Origin: Thinopyrum elongatum
Lineage: Eukaryota; Streptophyta; Magnoliopsida; Poales; Poaceae
Length of the DNA: 64,000 nucleotides
Reading direction: 5' to 3'
Assembly: GCA_011799875.1 (NCBI GenBank)
Contig: CM022303.1
Span: 730,680,970-730,744,969, forward strand
Positions 1 through 10,161 of the stretch are shown here, in pieces. Position numbers and translations under genes: made by a program. Position 1 is the first letter of the stretch. Every line of letters begins with the position of its first letter. Under the pieces are notes generated by a model, which had not been told where the DNA came from, ran no database searches, and saw only the letters and a program-made list of their open reading frames with translations.

Positions 1-3000
1 ACATCATCAATTTTCAACCCTTTCTGACTTCATTTGTTATATTTCATGCATTTACTGATTTTTTTGAGCTATATGACCCTGAAATTGAAAAGCACTTCAA
101 ATGAACTCTGAAAAGGTTGAAAGTTGGCATGGTATCATCATTTCACCCACATAGCATGTTCTAAAAAGTTGAGAGGGTTACGGCAAAAACTGGATGCACT
201 TCGTGTATAAAACGGGCAATCTCTTTCGTAGTATCAGGGTTTCGAACGAAAACTCGTCTGTTACAAAGGGATTTCATTTTTTTGAACTTATTTGAACTCC
301 AGAATTTTTGTGTGTTCAAAATGCACCATTCAAAGCCACATCATCAATTTTCAACCCTTTCTGACTTCATTTGTTATTTTTCATGCATTTACTGATTTTT
401 TTGCACTATAAGACCCAGAAATTGAAAAGCACTACAAATGAACTCTGAAAAGGTTGAAAGTTGGCATGGTATCATCATTTCACCCACATAGCATGTGCTA
501 AAAATGTGAGAGGGTTATGGCAAAAACTGGATGCACTTCGTGTACAAAACAGACAATCTCTTTTGAAGTATCAGGGTTTCATACGGAAACTCGTCTGTTA
601 CAAAGGATTTCATTTTTTTGAACTTATTTGAACTCTAGACTTTTTGTGTGTTCAAAATGCACCATTCAAAGCCACATCATCAATTTTCAACCCTTTCTGA
701 CTTCATTTGTTATATTTCATGCATTTACTGATTTTTTTGAGCTATATGACCCTGAAACTGAAAAGCACTTCAAATGAACTCTGAAAAGGTTGAAAGTTGG
801 CATGGTATCATCATTTCACCCACATAACATGTGCTAAAAAGTTGAGAGGGTTACGGCAAAAACTGCATGCACTTCAAGTACAAAATGGACAATCTCTTTC
901 GAAGTATAAGGGTTTCATACGGAAACTCATCTGTTACAAAGGGATTTCATTTTTTTGAACTTATTTGAACTCCAGACTTTTTGAGTGTTCAAAATGCACC
1001 ATTCAAAGCCACATCATCAATTTTCAACCCTTTCTGACTTCATTTGTTATTTTTCATGCATTTACAAATTTTTTCGAGCTATATGCCCGTGAAATTGAAA
1101 AGCATTACAAATGAACTCTGAAAAGGTTAAAATTTGGCATGGTATAATCATTTCACCCACATAGCATGTGCTAAAAAGTTGAGAGGGTTACGGTAAAAAC
1201 TGGATGCACTTCGTGTACAAAACGGACAATCTCTTTCGAAGTATCAGGGTTTCATACGGAAACTCGTCTGTTACAATGGGATTTCATTTTTTTGAACTTA
1301 TTTGAACTCCAGACTTTTTGTGTGTTCAAAATGCACCATTCAAAGCCACATCATCAATTTTCAACCTTTTCTGACTTCATTTGTTATTTTTCATGCACTT
1401 ACTGATTTTTTTAGTTATATGACCCTGAAATTAAAAAGCACTAAAAATGAACTCTGAAAAGGTTGAAAGTTGGCCTGGTATCATCATTTCACCCACATAG
1501 CATGTGCTAAAAAGTTGAGAGGGTTACGGCAAAAACTGGATGCACTTCGTGTACAAAACGGACAATCTCTTTCGAAGTATCAGGGTTTCATACGGAAACT
1601 CGTCTGTTACAAAGGGATTTCATTGTTTTGAACTTATTTGAACTCCAGACTTTTTTTGTATTCAAAATGCACCATTCAAAGCCACATCATCAATTTTCAA
1701 CCCTTTCAAACTTCATTTGTTATATTTCATGCATTTATTGATTTTTTTGAGCTATATGACCCTGAAATTGAAAAGCACTTCAAATGAACTCTGAAAAGGT
1801 TGAAAGTTGGCATGGTATCATCATTTCACCCACATAGCATGTGCTAAAAAGTTGAGAGGGTTACGGCAAAAACTGGATGCACTTCGTGTACAAAATGGAC
1901 AATCTCTTTCGAAGTATCAGTGTTTCATTCGGAAACTCGTCTGTTACAAAGGGATTTCATTTTTTTGAACTTATTTGAACTCCAGACTTTTTGTGTGTTC
2001 AAAATGCACCATTCAAAGCCACATCATCAATTTTCAACCCTTTCTGACTTCATTTGTCATTTTTCATGCATTTACTGATTTTTTTGAGCTATATGACCCT
2101 GAAATTGAAAAGCACTTCAAATGAACTCTGAAAAGGTTGAAAGTTGGCATGGTATCATCATTTCACCCACATAGCATGTGCTAAAAAGTTGAGAGGGTTA
2201 CGGCAAAAACTGGATGAACTTCGTGTACAAAATGGACAATCTCTTTCGAAGTATCAGGGTTTCATACGGAAACTCATCTGTTACAAAGGGATTTCCTTTT
2301 TTTGACCTTATTTGAACTCCAGACTTTTTGTGTGTTCAAAATGCACCATTCAAAGCCACATCATCAATTTTCAACCCTTTCTGACTTCATTTGTTATTTT
2401 TCATGCATTTACAAATTTTTTCGAGCTATATGCCCGTGAAATTGAAAAGCATTACAAATGAACTCTGAAAAGGCTGAAATTTGGCATGGTATAATCATTT
2501 CACCCACATAGCATGTGCTAAAAAGTTGAGAGGGTTACGGCAAAAACTGGATGCACTTCGTGTTCAAAACAGACAATCTCTTTCGAATTATCAGTGTTTC
2601 ATACGGAAACTCGTCTGTTACAAAGGGATTTCATTTTTTTGAACTTATTTGAACTCCAGACTTTTTGTGTGTTCAAAATGCACCATTCAAAGCCACATCA
2701 GCAATTTTCAACCCTTTCTGACTTCATTTGTTATATTTCATGCATTTACTGATTTTTTTGAGCTATATGACCCTGAAATTGAAAAGCACTTCAAATGAAC
2801 TCTGAAAAGGTTGAAAGTTGGCATGGTATCATCATTTCACCCACATAGCATGTTCTAAAAAGTTGAGAGATTTACGGCAAAAACTGGATGGACTTCGTGT
2901 ATAAAACGGGCATTCTCTTTCGTAGTATCAGGGTTTCGAACGAAAACTCGTCTGTTACAAAGGGATTTCATTTTTTTGAACTTATTTGAACTCCAGACTT

Positions 3001-6000
3001 TTTGTGTGTTCAAAATGCACCATTCAAAGCCACATCATCAATTTTCAACCCTTTCTGACTTCATTTGTTACTTTTCATGCATTTACTGATTTTTTTGCAC
3101 TATAAGACCCAGAAATTGAAAAGCACTACAAATGAACTCTGAAAAGGTTGGAAGTTGGCATGGTATCATCATTTCACCCACATAGCATGTGCTAAAAAGT
3201 TGAGAGGGTTATGGGAAAAACTGGATGCACTTCGTGTACAAAACAGACAATCTCTTTTGAAGTATCAGGGTTTCATACGGAAACTCGTCTGTTACAAAGG
3301 ATTTCATTTTTTTGAACTTATTTGAACTCTAGACTTTTTGTGTGTTCAAAATGCACCATTCAAAGCCACATCATCAATTTTCAACCCTTTCTGACTTAAT
3401 TTGTTATATTTCATGCATTTACTGATTTTTTTGAGCTATATGACCCTGAAACTGAAAAGCACTTCAAATGAACTCTGAAAGGTTGAAAGTTGGCATGGTA
3501 TCATCATTTCACCCACATAACATGTGCTAAAAAGATGAGAGGGTTACGGCAAAAACTGGATGCACTTCAAGTACAAAATGGACAATCTCTTTCGAAGTAT
3601 AAGGGTTTCATACGGAAACTCATCTGTTACAAAGGGATTTCATTTTTTTGAACTTATTTGAACTCCAGACTTTTTGTGTGTTCAAAATGCACCATTCAAA
3701 GCCGCATCATCAATTTTCAACCCTTTCTGACTTCATTTGTTATTTTTCATGCATTTACAATTTTTTTCGAGCTATATGCCCGTGAAATTGAAAAGCATTA
3801 CAAATGAACTCTGAAAAGGTTGAAAGTTGGCATGGTATCATCATTTCACCCACATAGCATGTGCTAAAAAGTTGAGAGGGTTACGGTAAAAACTGGATGC
3901 ACTTCGTGTACAAAACGGACAATCTCTTTCGAAGTATCAGGGTTTCATACGGAAACTCGTCTGTTACAAAGGGATTTCATTGTTTTGAACTTATTTGAAC
4001 TCCAGACTTTTTTTGTGTTCAAAATGCACCATTCAAAGCCACATCATCAATTTTCAACCCTTTCTGACTTCATTTGTTATATTTCATGCATTTATTGATT
4101 TTTTTGAGCTATATGACCCTGAAATTGAAAAGCACTTCAAATGAACTCTGAAAGGGTTGAAACTTCGCATGGTATCATCATTTCACCCAAATAGCATGTG
4201 CTAAAAAGATGAGAGGGTTACGGCAAAAACTGGATGCACTTCGTGTACAAAATGGACAATCTCTTTCGAAGTATCAGTGTTTCATACGGAAACTCGTCTG
4301 TTACAAAGGGATTTCATTTTTTTGAACTTATTTGAACTCCAGACTTTTTGTGTGTTCAAAATGCACACCTTCAAAGCCACATCAATCACAATTTTCAAAC
4401 CCTTTCTGACTTCATTTGTTATATTCATGCATTTACTGATTTTTTTGACTAATGACCCTGAAATTGAAAAGCACTTCAAATGAACTCTGAAAAGGTTGAA
4501 AGTTGGCATGGTATCATCATTTCACCCACATAGCATGTGCTAAAAAGTTGAGAGGGTTACGGCAAAACTGGATGCACTTCGTGTATAAAACGGCAATCTC
4601 TTTCGATAGTATCGGGTTTCGAATCGAAACTCGTCTGTTACAAAGGGATTTCATTTTTTTGAACTTATTTGAACTCCAGACTTTTTGTGTGTTCAAAATG
4701 CACCATTCAAAGCCACATCATCAATTTTCAACCCTTTCTGACTTCATTTGTTATTTTTCATGCATTTACTGATTTTTTTGGCACTATAGACCGCAGAATT
4801 GAAAGCACTACAAATGAACTCTAAAAGGTTGAAAGTTGGCATGGTATCATCATTTACACCACACTAGCATGTGCTAAAAGTTGAGAGGGTTACGGCAAAA
4901 ACTGGATGCACTTCGTGTACAAAACACGACAATCTCTTTGAAGTATCAGGGTTTTACGGAAACTCGTCTGTTACAAAATTCATTTTTTTGAACTTATTTG
5001 AACTCCAGACTTTTTGTGTGTTCAAATGCACCATTCAAAGCCACATCATCAATTTTCAACCCTTTCTGACTTCATTTTATTTTCATTCATTACTACTGTT
5101 TTTTGAGCTATATGACCCTGAAATTGAAAAGCACTTCAAATGAACTCTGAAAAGGTTGAAAGTTGGCATGGTATCATCATTTCACCCACATACATGTGCA
5201 AAAAGTTGAGAGGGTTACGGCAAAAACTGGATGCACTTCTGTACAAAATGGACAATCTCTTTCGAATGTATCAGGGTTTCATACGGAAACTCATCTGTTA
5301 CAAAGGGATTTCATTTTTTGAACTTATTTGAACTCCGAACGACTTTTTGTGTTTCAAATGCACCATTAAACACCCCATCATCAATTTTCAACCCTTTCTG
5401 ACTTCATTTGTTATTTTTCATGCATTTAACAATTTTTTCGAGCTATATGCCCGTGAAATTGAAAAGCATTACAAATGAACTCTGAAAAGGTTAAAATTGG
5501 CATGGTATAATCATTTCACCCACATAGCATGTGCTAAAAAGTTGAGAGGGTTACGGAAAAACTGGATGCACTTCGTGTACAAAACGGACAATCTCTTTCG
5601 AAGTATCAGGGTTTCATAACGGAAACTCGTCTGTTACAAGGATTTCATTTTTTTGAACTTATTTGAACTCCAGACTTTTTGTGTGTTCAAAATGCACCAT
5701 CAAAGCCAATCATCATTTTCAACCCTTTTGACTTCATTTGTTATTTTTCATTTTTCATGCATTACTGATTTTTTTTAGTATATGACCCTGAAATTAAAAG
5801 CACTACAAATGAACTCTGAAAAGGTTGAAAGTTGGCTGGTTCAATCATTTCACCCACATAGCATGTGCTAAAAAGTTGAGAGGGTTACGGCAAAAACTGG
5901 ATGCACTTCGTGTACAAAGGACAATCTCTTTCGAAGTATCATGGGTTTCATACGGAACTCTCTGTTACAAAGGGATTTCATTTTTTTGAACTTATTTGAA

Positions 6001-7328
6001 CTCCAGACTTTTTGTGTGTTCAAAATGCACCATTCAAAGCCACATCATCAATTTTCAACCCTTTCTGCGACTTCATTTGTTATATTTCATGGCATTTACT
6101 ATTTTTTTGAGCTATATGACCCTGAAATTGAAAAGCACTTAAATGAACTCTGAAAAGGTTGAAAGTTGGCATGGTATCATCATTTCACCCACATAGCATG
6201 TGCTAAAAAGTTGAGAGGGTTACGGCAAACTGGATGCACTTCGTGTACAAAACGGACAACTCTTCGAAGTATCAGGTGTTTCTACGGAAACTCGTCTGTT
6301 ACAAAGGGATTTCATTTTTTTGAACTTATTTGACTCTCCAGACTTTTTGTGTGTTCAAATGCACCATCAAAGCCACATCATCAATTTTCAACCCTTTCTG
6401 ACTTCATTTGTTATTTTTTCAGCATTTACTGATTTTTTTGAGCTATATGACCCTGAAATTGAAAAGCACTTCAAATGAACTCTGAAAAGGTTGAAGTTGG
6501 CATGGTATCATCATTTCACCCACATAGCATGTGCTAAAAAGTTGAGAGGGTTACGGCAAAAACTGGATGCACTTCGTGTACAAAACGACAATCTCTTTCG
6601 AAGTATCAGGGTTTCATACGAACTCGCTGTTTACAAGGGATTTCATTTTTTTGAACTTTTTTGAACTCCAGACTTTTTTGTGTTCAAAATGCACCATTCA
6701 AAGCCACATCATCAATTTTCAACCCTTTCTGACTTCATTTGTTATTTTCATGCATTTTTGATTTTTTTTTGAGCTATATGACCCTGAAATTGAAAAGCAC
6801 TTCAATGAACTCTGAAAGTTGTGAAAGTTGGCTCATGGTATCGATCTTTCACCCACATAGCATGTGCTAAAAAGTTGAGAGGGTTACGGCAAAAACTGGA
6901 TGCACTTCGTGTACAAAATGGACAATCTCTTTCGAAGTATCAGTGTTTCATACGGAAACTCGTCTGTTACAAAGGGATTTCGTTTTTTTGAACTTATTTG
7001 AACTCCAGACTTTTTGTGTGTTCAAAATGCACCATTCAAAGCCACATCATCAATTTTCAACCCTTTCTGACTTCATTTGTTATTTTTCAAGCATTTACTG
7101 ATTTTTTTGAGCTATATGACCCTGAAATTGAAAAGCACTTCAAATGAACTCTGAAAAGGTTGAAAGTTGGCATGGTATCATCATTTCACCCACATAGCAT
7201 GTGCTAAAAAGTTGAGAGGGTTACGGCAAAAACTGGATGCACTTCGTGTACAAAACGGACAATCTCTTTCGAAATATCAGGGTTTCATACGGAAACTCAT
7301 CTGTTACAAAAGGCATTTCATTTCTTCA
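1..7328 (-). repeat. 337-bp tandem repeat array, about 21.7 copies
   Basis: The start of the repeat (acatcatcaattttcaacc) recurs at 1, 338, 674, 1011, 1348, 1684, 2021, 2358, 2695, 3032, 3368, 3704 (one base changed), 4041, 4379, 4715, 5043, 5375, 5707, 6042, 6375, 6705 and 7044, giving a period of 336-337 bp. Units are AT-rich and non-coding; short open frames across them are by-products of the repetition. The same repeat, with the same orientation relative to tnp2, lies downstream of tnp2 in element 3 (56873-58095). It is therefore part of this CACTA family and not a centromeric or subtelomeric satellite. Copies between about 4360 and 6860 carry many single-base indels compared with the rest. 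Confidence 0.97.
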
Positions 7329-7391
7329 CATGTAACTGCTGTGTTATTCTAGATCAAAGGCATCATCATAATAGTTGTGGAGAGAAAGTCT

Positions 7392-8647
7392 TCACTTTTT
7401 CTTCTCTTGTGTCCTTTGCTTATTGCACCGTAACCATGGATATTCTTCATCGCTTAACAGGGTGCTTGGGTCAGCCTTGACTTTGAAGGGAGGAATGTCA
7501 TGAAACTTTTCATAATCTTCAGACATGTCTGTCTTGCCCTCCAATCCCACGATATCTATTTTTCCTGAAAGAACTATGTGGCGCTTTAGCTCATCGTATG
7601 ATGTATTCGCTTCCTTATCTTTTCTTTTTCTCGGTTTGGTAGACATGTCCTTCACATAGAGAACCTGCGCCACATCATTGGCTAGGACGAATGATTCGTC
7701 TGTGTACCCAAGATTGTTCAGATCCACTGTTGTCATTCCGTACTGTGGGTCTACCTGTACCCCGCCTCCTGACATATTGACCCATTTGCACTTAAAAAAA
7801 GGGACCTTAAAATCATGTCCGTAGTCAAGTTCCCATATGTCCACTATGTAACCCTCTTCCTGGGGGGCTTGCCGTCAACATCACCAGGGTCATCTCGTCT
7901 GATCTTATACCGCAATGCACCGCATACCGGGCATGCGTTCAAATCCTCGTACGCACCGCGGTACAGGATGCAGTCATTAGGGCATGCATGTATCTTCTGC
8001 ACCTCCAATCCTAGAGGGCATACGACCTTCTTTGCTGCGTACGTACTGTAGGGCAATTCGTTATCCTTTGTAAGCTTCTTCTTCAATATTTTCAGTAGCT
8101 TCTCAAATCCTTTGTTAGGAACAGCATTCTCTGCCTTCCACTGCAGCAATTCCAGTACGGTACCGAGCTTTGTGTTGCCATCTTCGCAATTGGGGTACAA
8201 CCCTTTTTGGTGATCCTCTAACATGCGATCGAAGTTCAGCTTCTCCTTTTCACTTTCGCACTGTCTCTTTGCATCAACAATGACCCGGCGGAGATCATCA
8301 TCGGGCACATTGTCTGGTTCCTCTTGATCTTCAGCTTCCCCCGTTGCAGTATCACCGTATTCAGGGGGCACATAGTTGTCATCATCCTCTTCTTCTTCGC
8401 TGTCTTCCATCATAACCCCTCTTTCTCCGTGCTTGGTCCAAACATTATAGTGTGGCATGAAACCCTTACAAAGAGGGTGGGTGTGAAGGATTTTCCAGCC
8501 AGAGTAAGACTTCGTATTCCCACATATAGGGCATGGACAACACATAAAACCATTATGCTTGTTTGCCTCAGCCACTTCGAGAAAATTTTGCATGCCCTTA
8601 ATGTACTCGGAGGTGCGTCTGTCACCATACATCCATTGCCGGTTCAT
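7392..8647 (-). pseudogene. tnp2 transposase, internally deleted
   Basis: Minus-strand transposase of the CACTA tnp2 family. The first 266 codons (8647 down to about 7847) match the start of element 3's protein: MNRQWMYGDRR, the transposase-associated domain with its CCPCPICGN cysteine cluster, an acidic stretch (EDSEEEEDDDN) and a second cysteine cluster (HACPNDC...CPVCG). After PPRKRV the reading jumps to the C-terminal domain (DUF4216-like, WELDYGHDFKVP) and ends LRCNKQRTQEKKK at 7392. Everything between 54363 and about 56412 of element 3 is absent, including the Transposase_21 catalytic core and DUF4218. The junction carries a 3-4 base microhomology (ggtt), shifts the frame and makes an immediate TAG. 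No catalytic activity is possible. Confidence 0.92.
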
Positions 8648-8819
8648 CTACGTGCATTATATATAATTAAGTGTGTCAAAAACCATTACAGAACATCATG
8701 AATAGATAAGTGACCAAATTAATAGAAGTTCATCATCACATTAAAACCAAAGTACATACATAGTTCTCATTGAACAACATATAGCTCTCCAGAGCATCTA
8801 ATTAAACCATACATTGAAA

Positions 8820-9265
8820 CTATGTAAAACATTTCAATGCAACAACAAATGCGATCATAATCGCAACCAAGGTAACAATTGATCCAACGGCATAATGATA
8901 CCAAGCCTCGGTATGAATGGCATATTTTCTATACTTTCTAATCTTGAAGCGCATTGCATCCATCTTGATCTTGTGATCATCGACGACATCCGCAACATGC
9001 AACTCCAATATCATCTTCTCCTCCTCAATTTTTTTCAATTTTTCCTTCAAGTAGTTGTTTTCTTCTTCAACTAAATTTAACCTCTCGACAATAGGGTCGG
9101 TTGGAATTTCTGTTTCACATACCTCCTAGATAAAAAAATCTATGTCACGTTGGTCGGCATAATTGTCATAAATAATAAATGAACCAAATAGTTATAAAAT
9201 ATAATATATACCACATCCGAATGATAGACAGGATGAGGGCCGACGGGGGCGGATACCAAAACCAT
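8820..9265 (-). CDS. Small coiled-coil, tail-anchored membrane protein of CACTA element 1 (two exons)
   Basis: Exon 1 is 9265-9212 (18 codons, MVLVSAPVGPHPVYHSDV), followed by a GT...AG intron (9211-9126) and exon 2 at 9125-8820, giving 119 residues. The joint keeps the frame. The middle is charged and heptad-like (VEEENNYLKEKLKKIEEEK), suggesting a coiled coil. A hydrophobic segment near the C-terminus (SIVTLVAIMIAFVVALKCF) looks like a single membrane anchor. It lies just upstream of tnp2 on the same strand. The same two-exon gene sits at 52948-53392 in element 3, with splice sites conserved but one base lost. I do not recognise a characterised family. Splicing is inferred from the sequence. 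It could also be a 5' part of a larger spliced tnp2 transcript. Confidence 0.6.
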
Positions 9266-9634
9266 CGCACTATATAATAAAAAACAATAATAAAAGTAAG
9301 AAAATTATACAAGTATCTATCTAAATCATACAAGTAAGAATTTTTCTCTTTTAGAAAGAAGATAAGAACAAGAGGCTCACCACGGTGGTGCCAGCGACGA
9401 GATCGGCGCGGGCGATCGATGGCGGTGAAGACGGGGACGGGACGTGACGGACTGCTTAACCTAGACAAATCTTGAGGAAAATGAAGCTTGGAGGTCGAGC
9501 TTGGAGAGAAGAAAGCTTAAGTAGTGTGGCTCGGGCATTTCATCGAACACCTCATGTGCATAGGAGGTGAGCTAGAGCACCACAAAGCCCTGCCCTAGCC
9601 GGCCAGAAAAAACAGAGCAGTGGAGTGCTCTTTC
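9266..9634 (-). other. 5' leader and first intron region of CACTA element 1
   Basis: Matches 52580-52947 of element 3 in reverse complement, including the Ctg-rich start (gctctgttttttctggcc), the CGTCACGTCCCGTCCCCGTC stretch and a probable intron with TTTATTATTGTTT. No TATA box is retained because homology ends at 9634. No protein is supported here. Confidence 0.7.
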
Positions 9635-9677
9635 ACATGCGTGCACATAGGACACTGCACTCTCTCTCCTCATGTCT

Positions 9678-9692
9678 GAATTTGGTGGGCAG
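9678..9692 (+). repeat. Target-site duplication of the LINE, left copy
   Basis: gaatttggtgggcag here and gaatttgttgggcag at 14453-14467 differ by one base and flank the LINE. The same phrase occurs without an insertion in other backbone copies (for example 44730-44744), which shows the empty site. Confidence 0.88.
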
Positions 9693-10161
9693 ATCATACA
9701 CAAGAGATGTGTTCGTACTTTCGAGAAGGTACGACTGCCTCCGTGGCGAATTTCCGGCGATTGTCCGGCGACTGGCGTTGATGCCGACACCTCCCTCCCT
9801 CTGATCTTCTTCTTCCCGTTCAAGATCGATCTTGTTCCTCTACCTGCTCATTTCCCCTCTGGTCTCCCCTCCCTGATCTTTCCCAATCTCCTCTTTCTGA
9901 TCTCCCCTTTGTTACTGCTGAACCAGATCCTTGCCGGCGTGCTCTTTGTCCGCCTCCCACCTGCAGCTTGGGACGCCGATTCATCTCCCCCAGTGCCTCT
10001 CCCTTGCTAGATCCCCTTCTCTATCCAACTCGCCCTGCCCAGATCCCTACTGTAGCTTGGCTCCGCTTCGCCCTTTTTCTGCTGTTATAGCCTCTGAAGA
10101 TCTGCTGCTAGCAGAGTTCCTCTAGCTGAATTGAGCACCGGTGCTTGGCCATAAGGCATCT
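9693..10161 (+). other. LINE 5' untranslated region
   Basis: C/T-rich sequence (many CTCC, TCCC and CTGATCT motifs) ahead of the ORF2 start at 10162. Open frames cross it, but their composition is proline/leucine-rich low complexity and no zinc-knuckle or coiled-coil ORF1 protein is recognisable. It probably holds the internal promoter usual for L1 elements; no specific motif can be named. Confidence 0.5.

Larger units (their letters stand above)
1..9634 (-). mobile_element. CACTA (En/Spm) transposon 1, truncated at both ends
   Basis: Read on the minus strand this block matches element 3 (52580-58095) in order: leader, small membrane-protein gene, tnp2 transposase, then the 337-bp tandem array. 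The match stops at about 9634, which corresponds to 52580 in element 3. The terminal inverted repeat, the CCGGTT subterminal repeats and the TATA box (52553-52562 in element 3) are therefore all missing, and the copy has no promoter of its own. The other end leaves the window inside the tandem array. The tnp2 gene has lost its core, so the copy cannot be autonomous. Assignment to CACTA is firm from the tnp2 protein; a Triticeae family name (Caspar- or Jorge-like) is not decided. Confidence 0.88.

Noticed and set aside
1..7328. CRISPR array or coding minisatellite
   Set aside because: Whole 337-bp units are repeated with no alternation of short repeats and unique spacers, and the frames across them are short and non-conserved.
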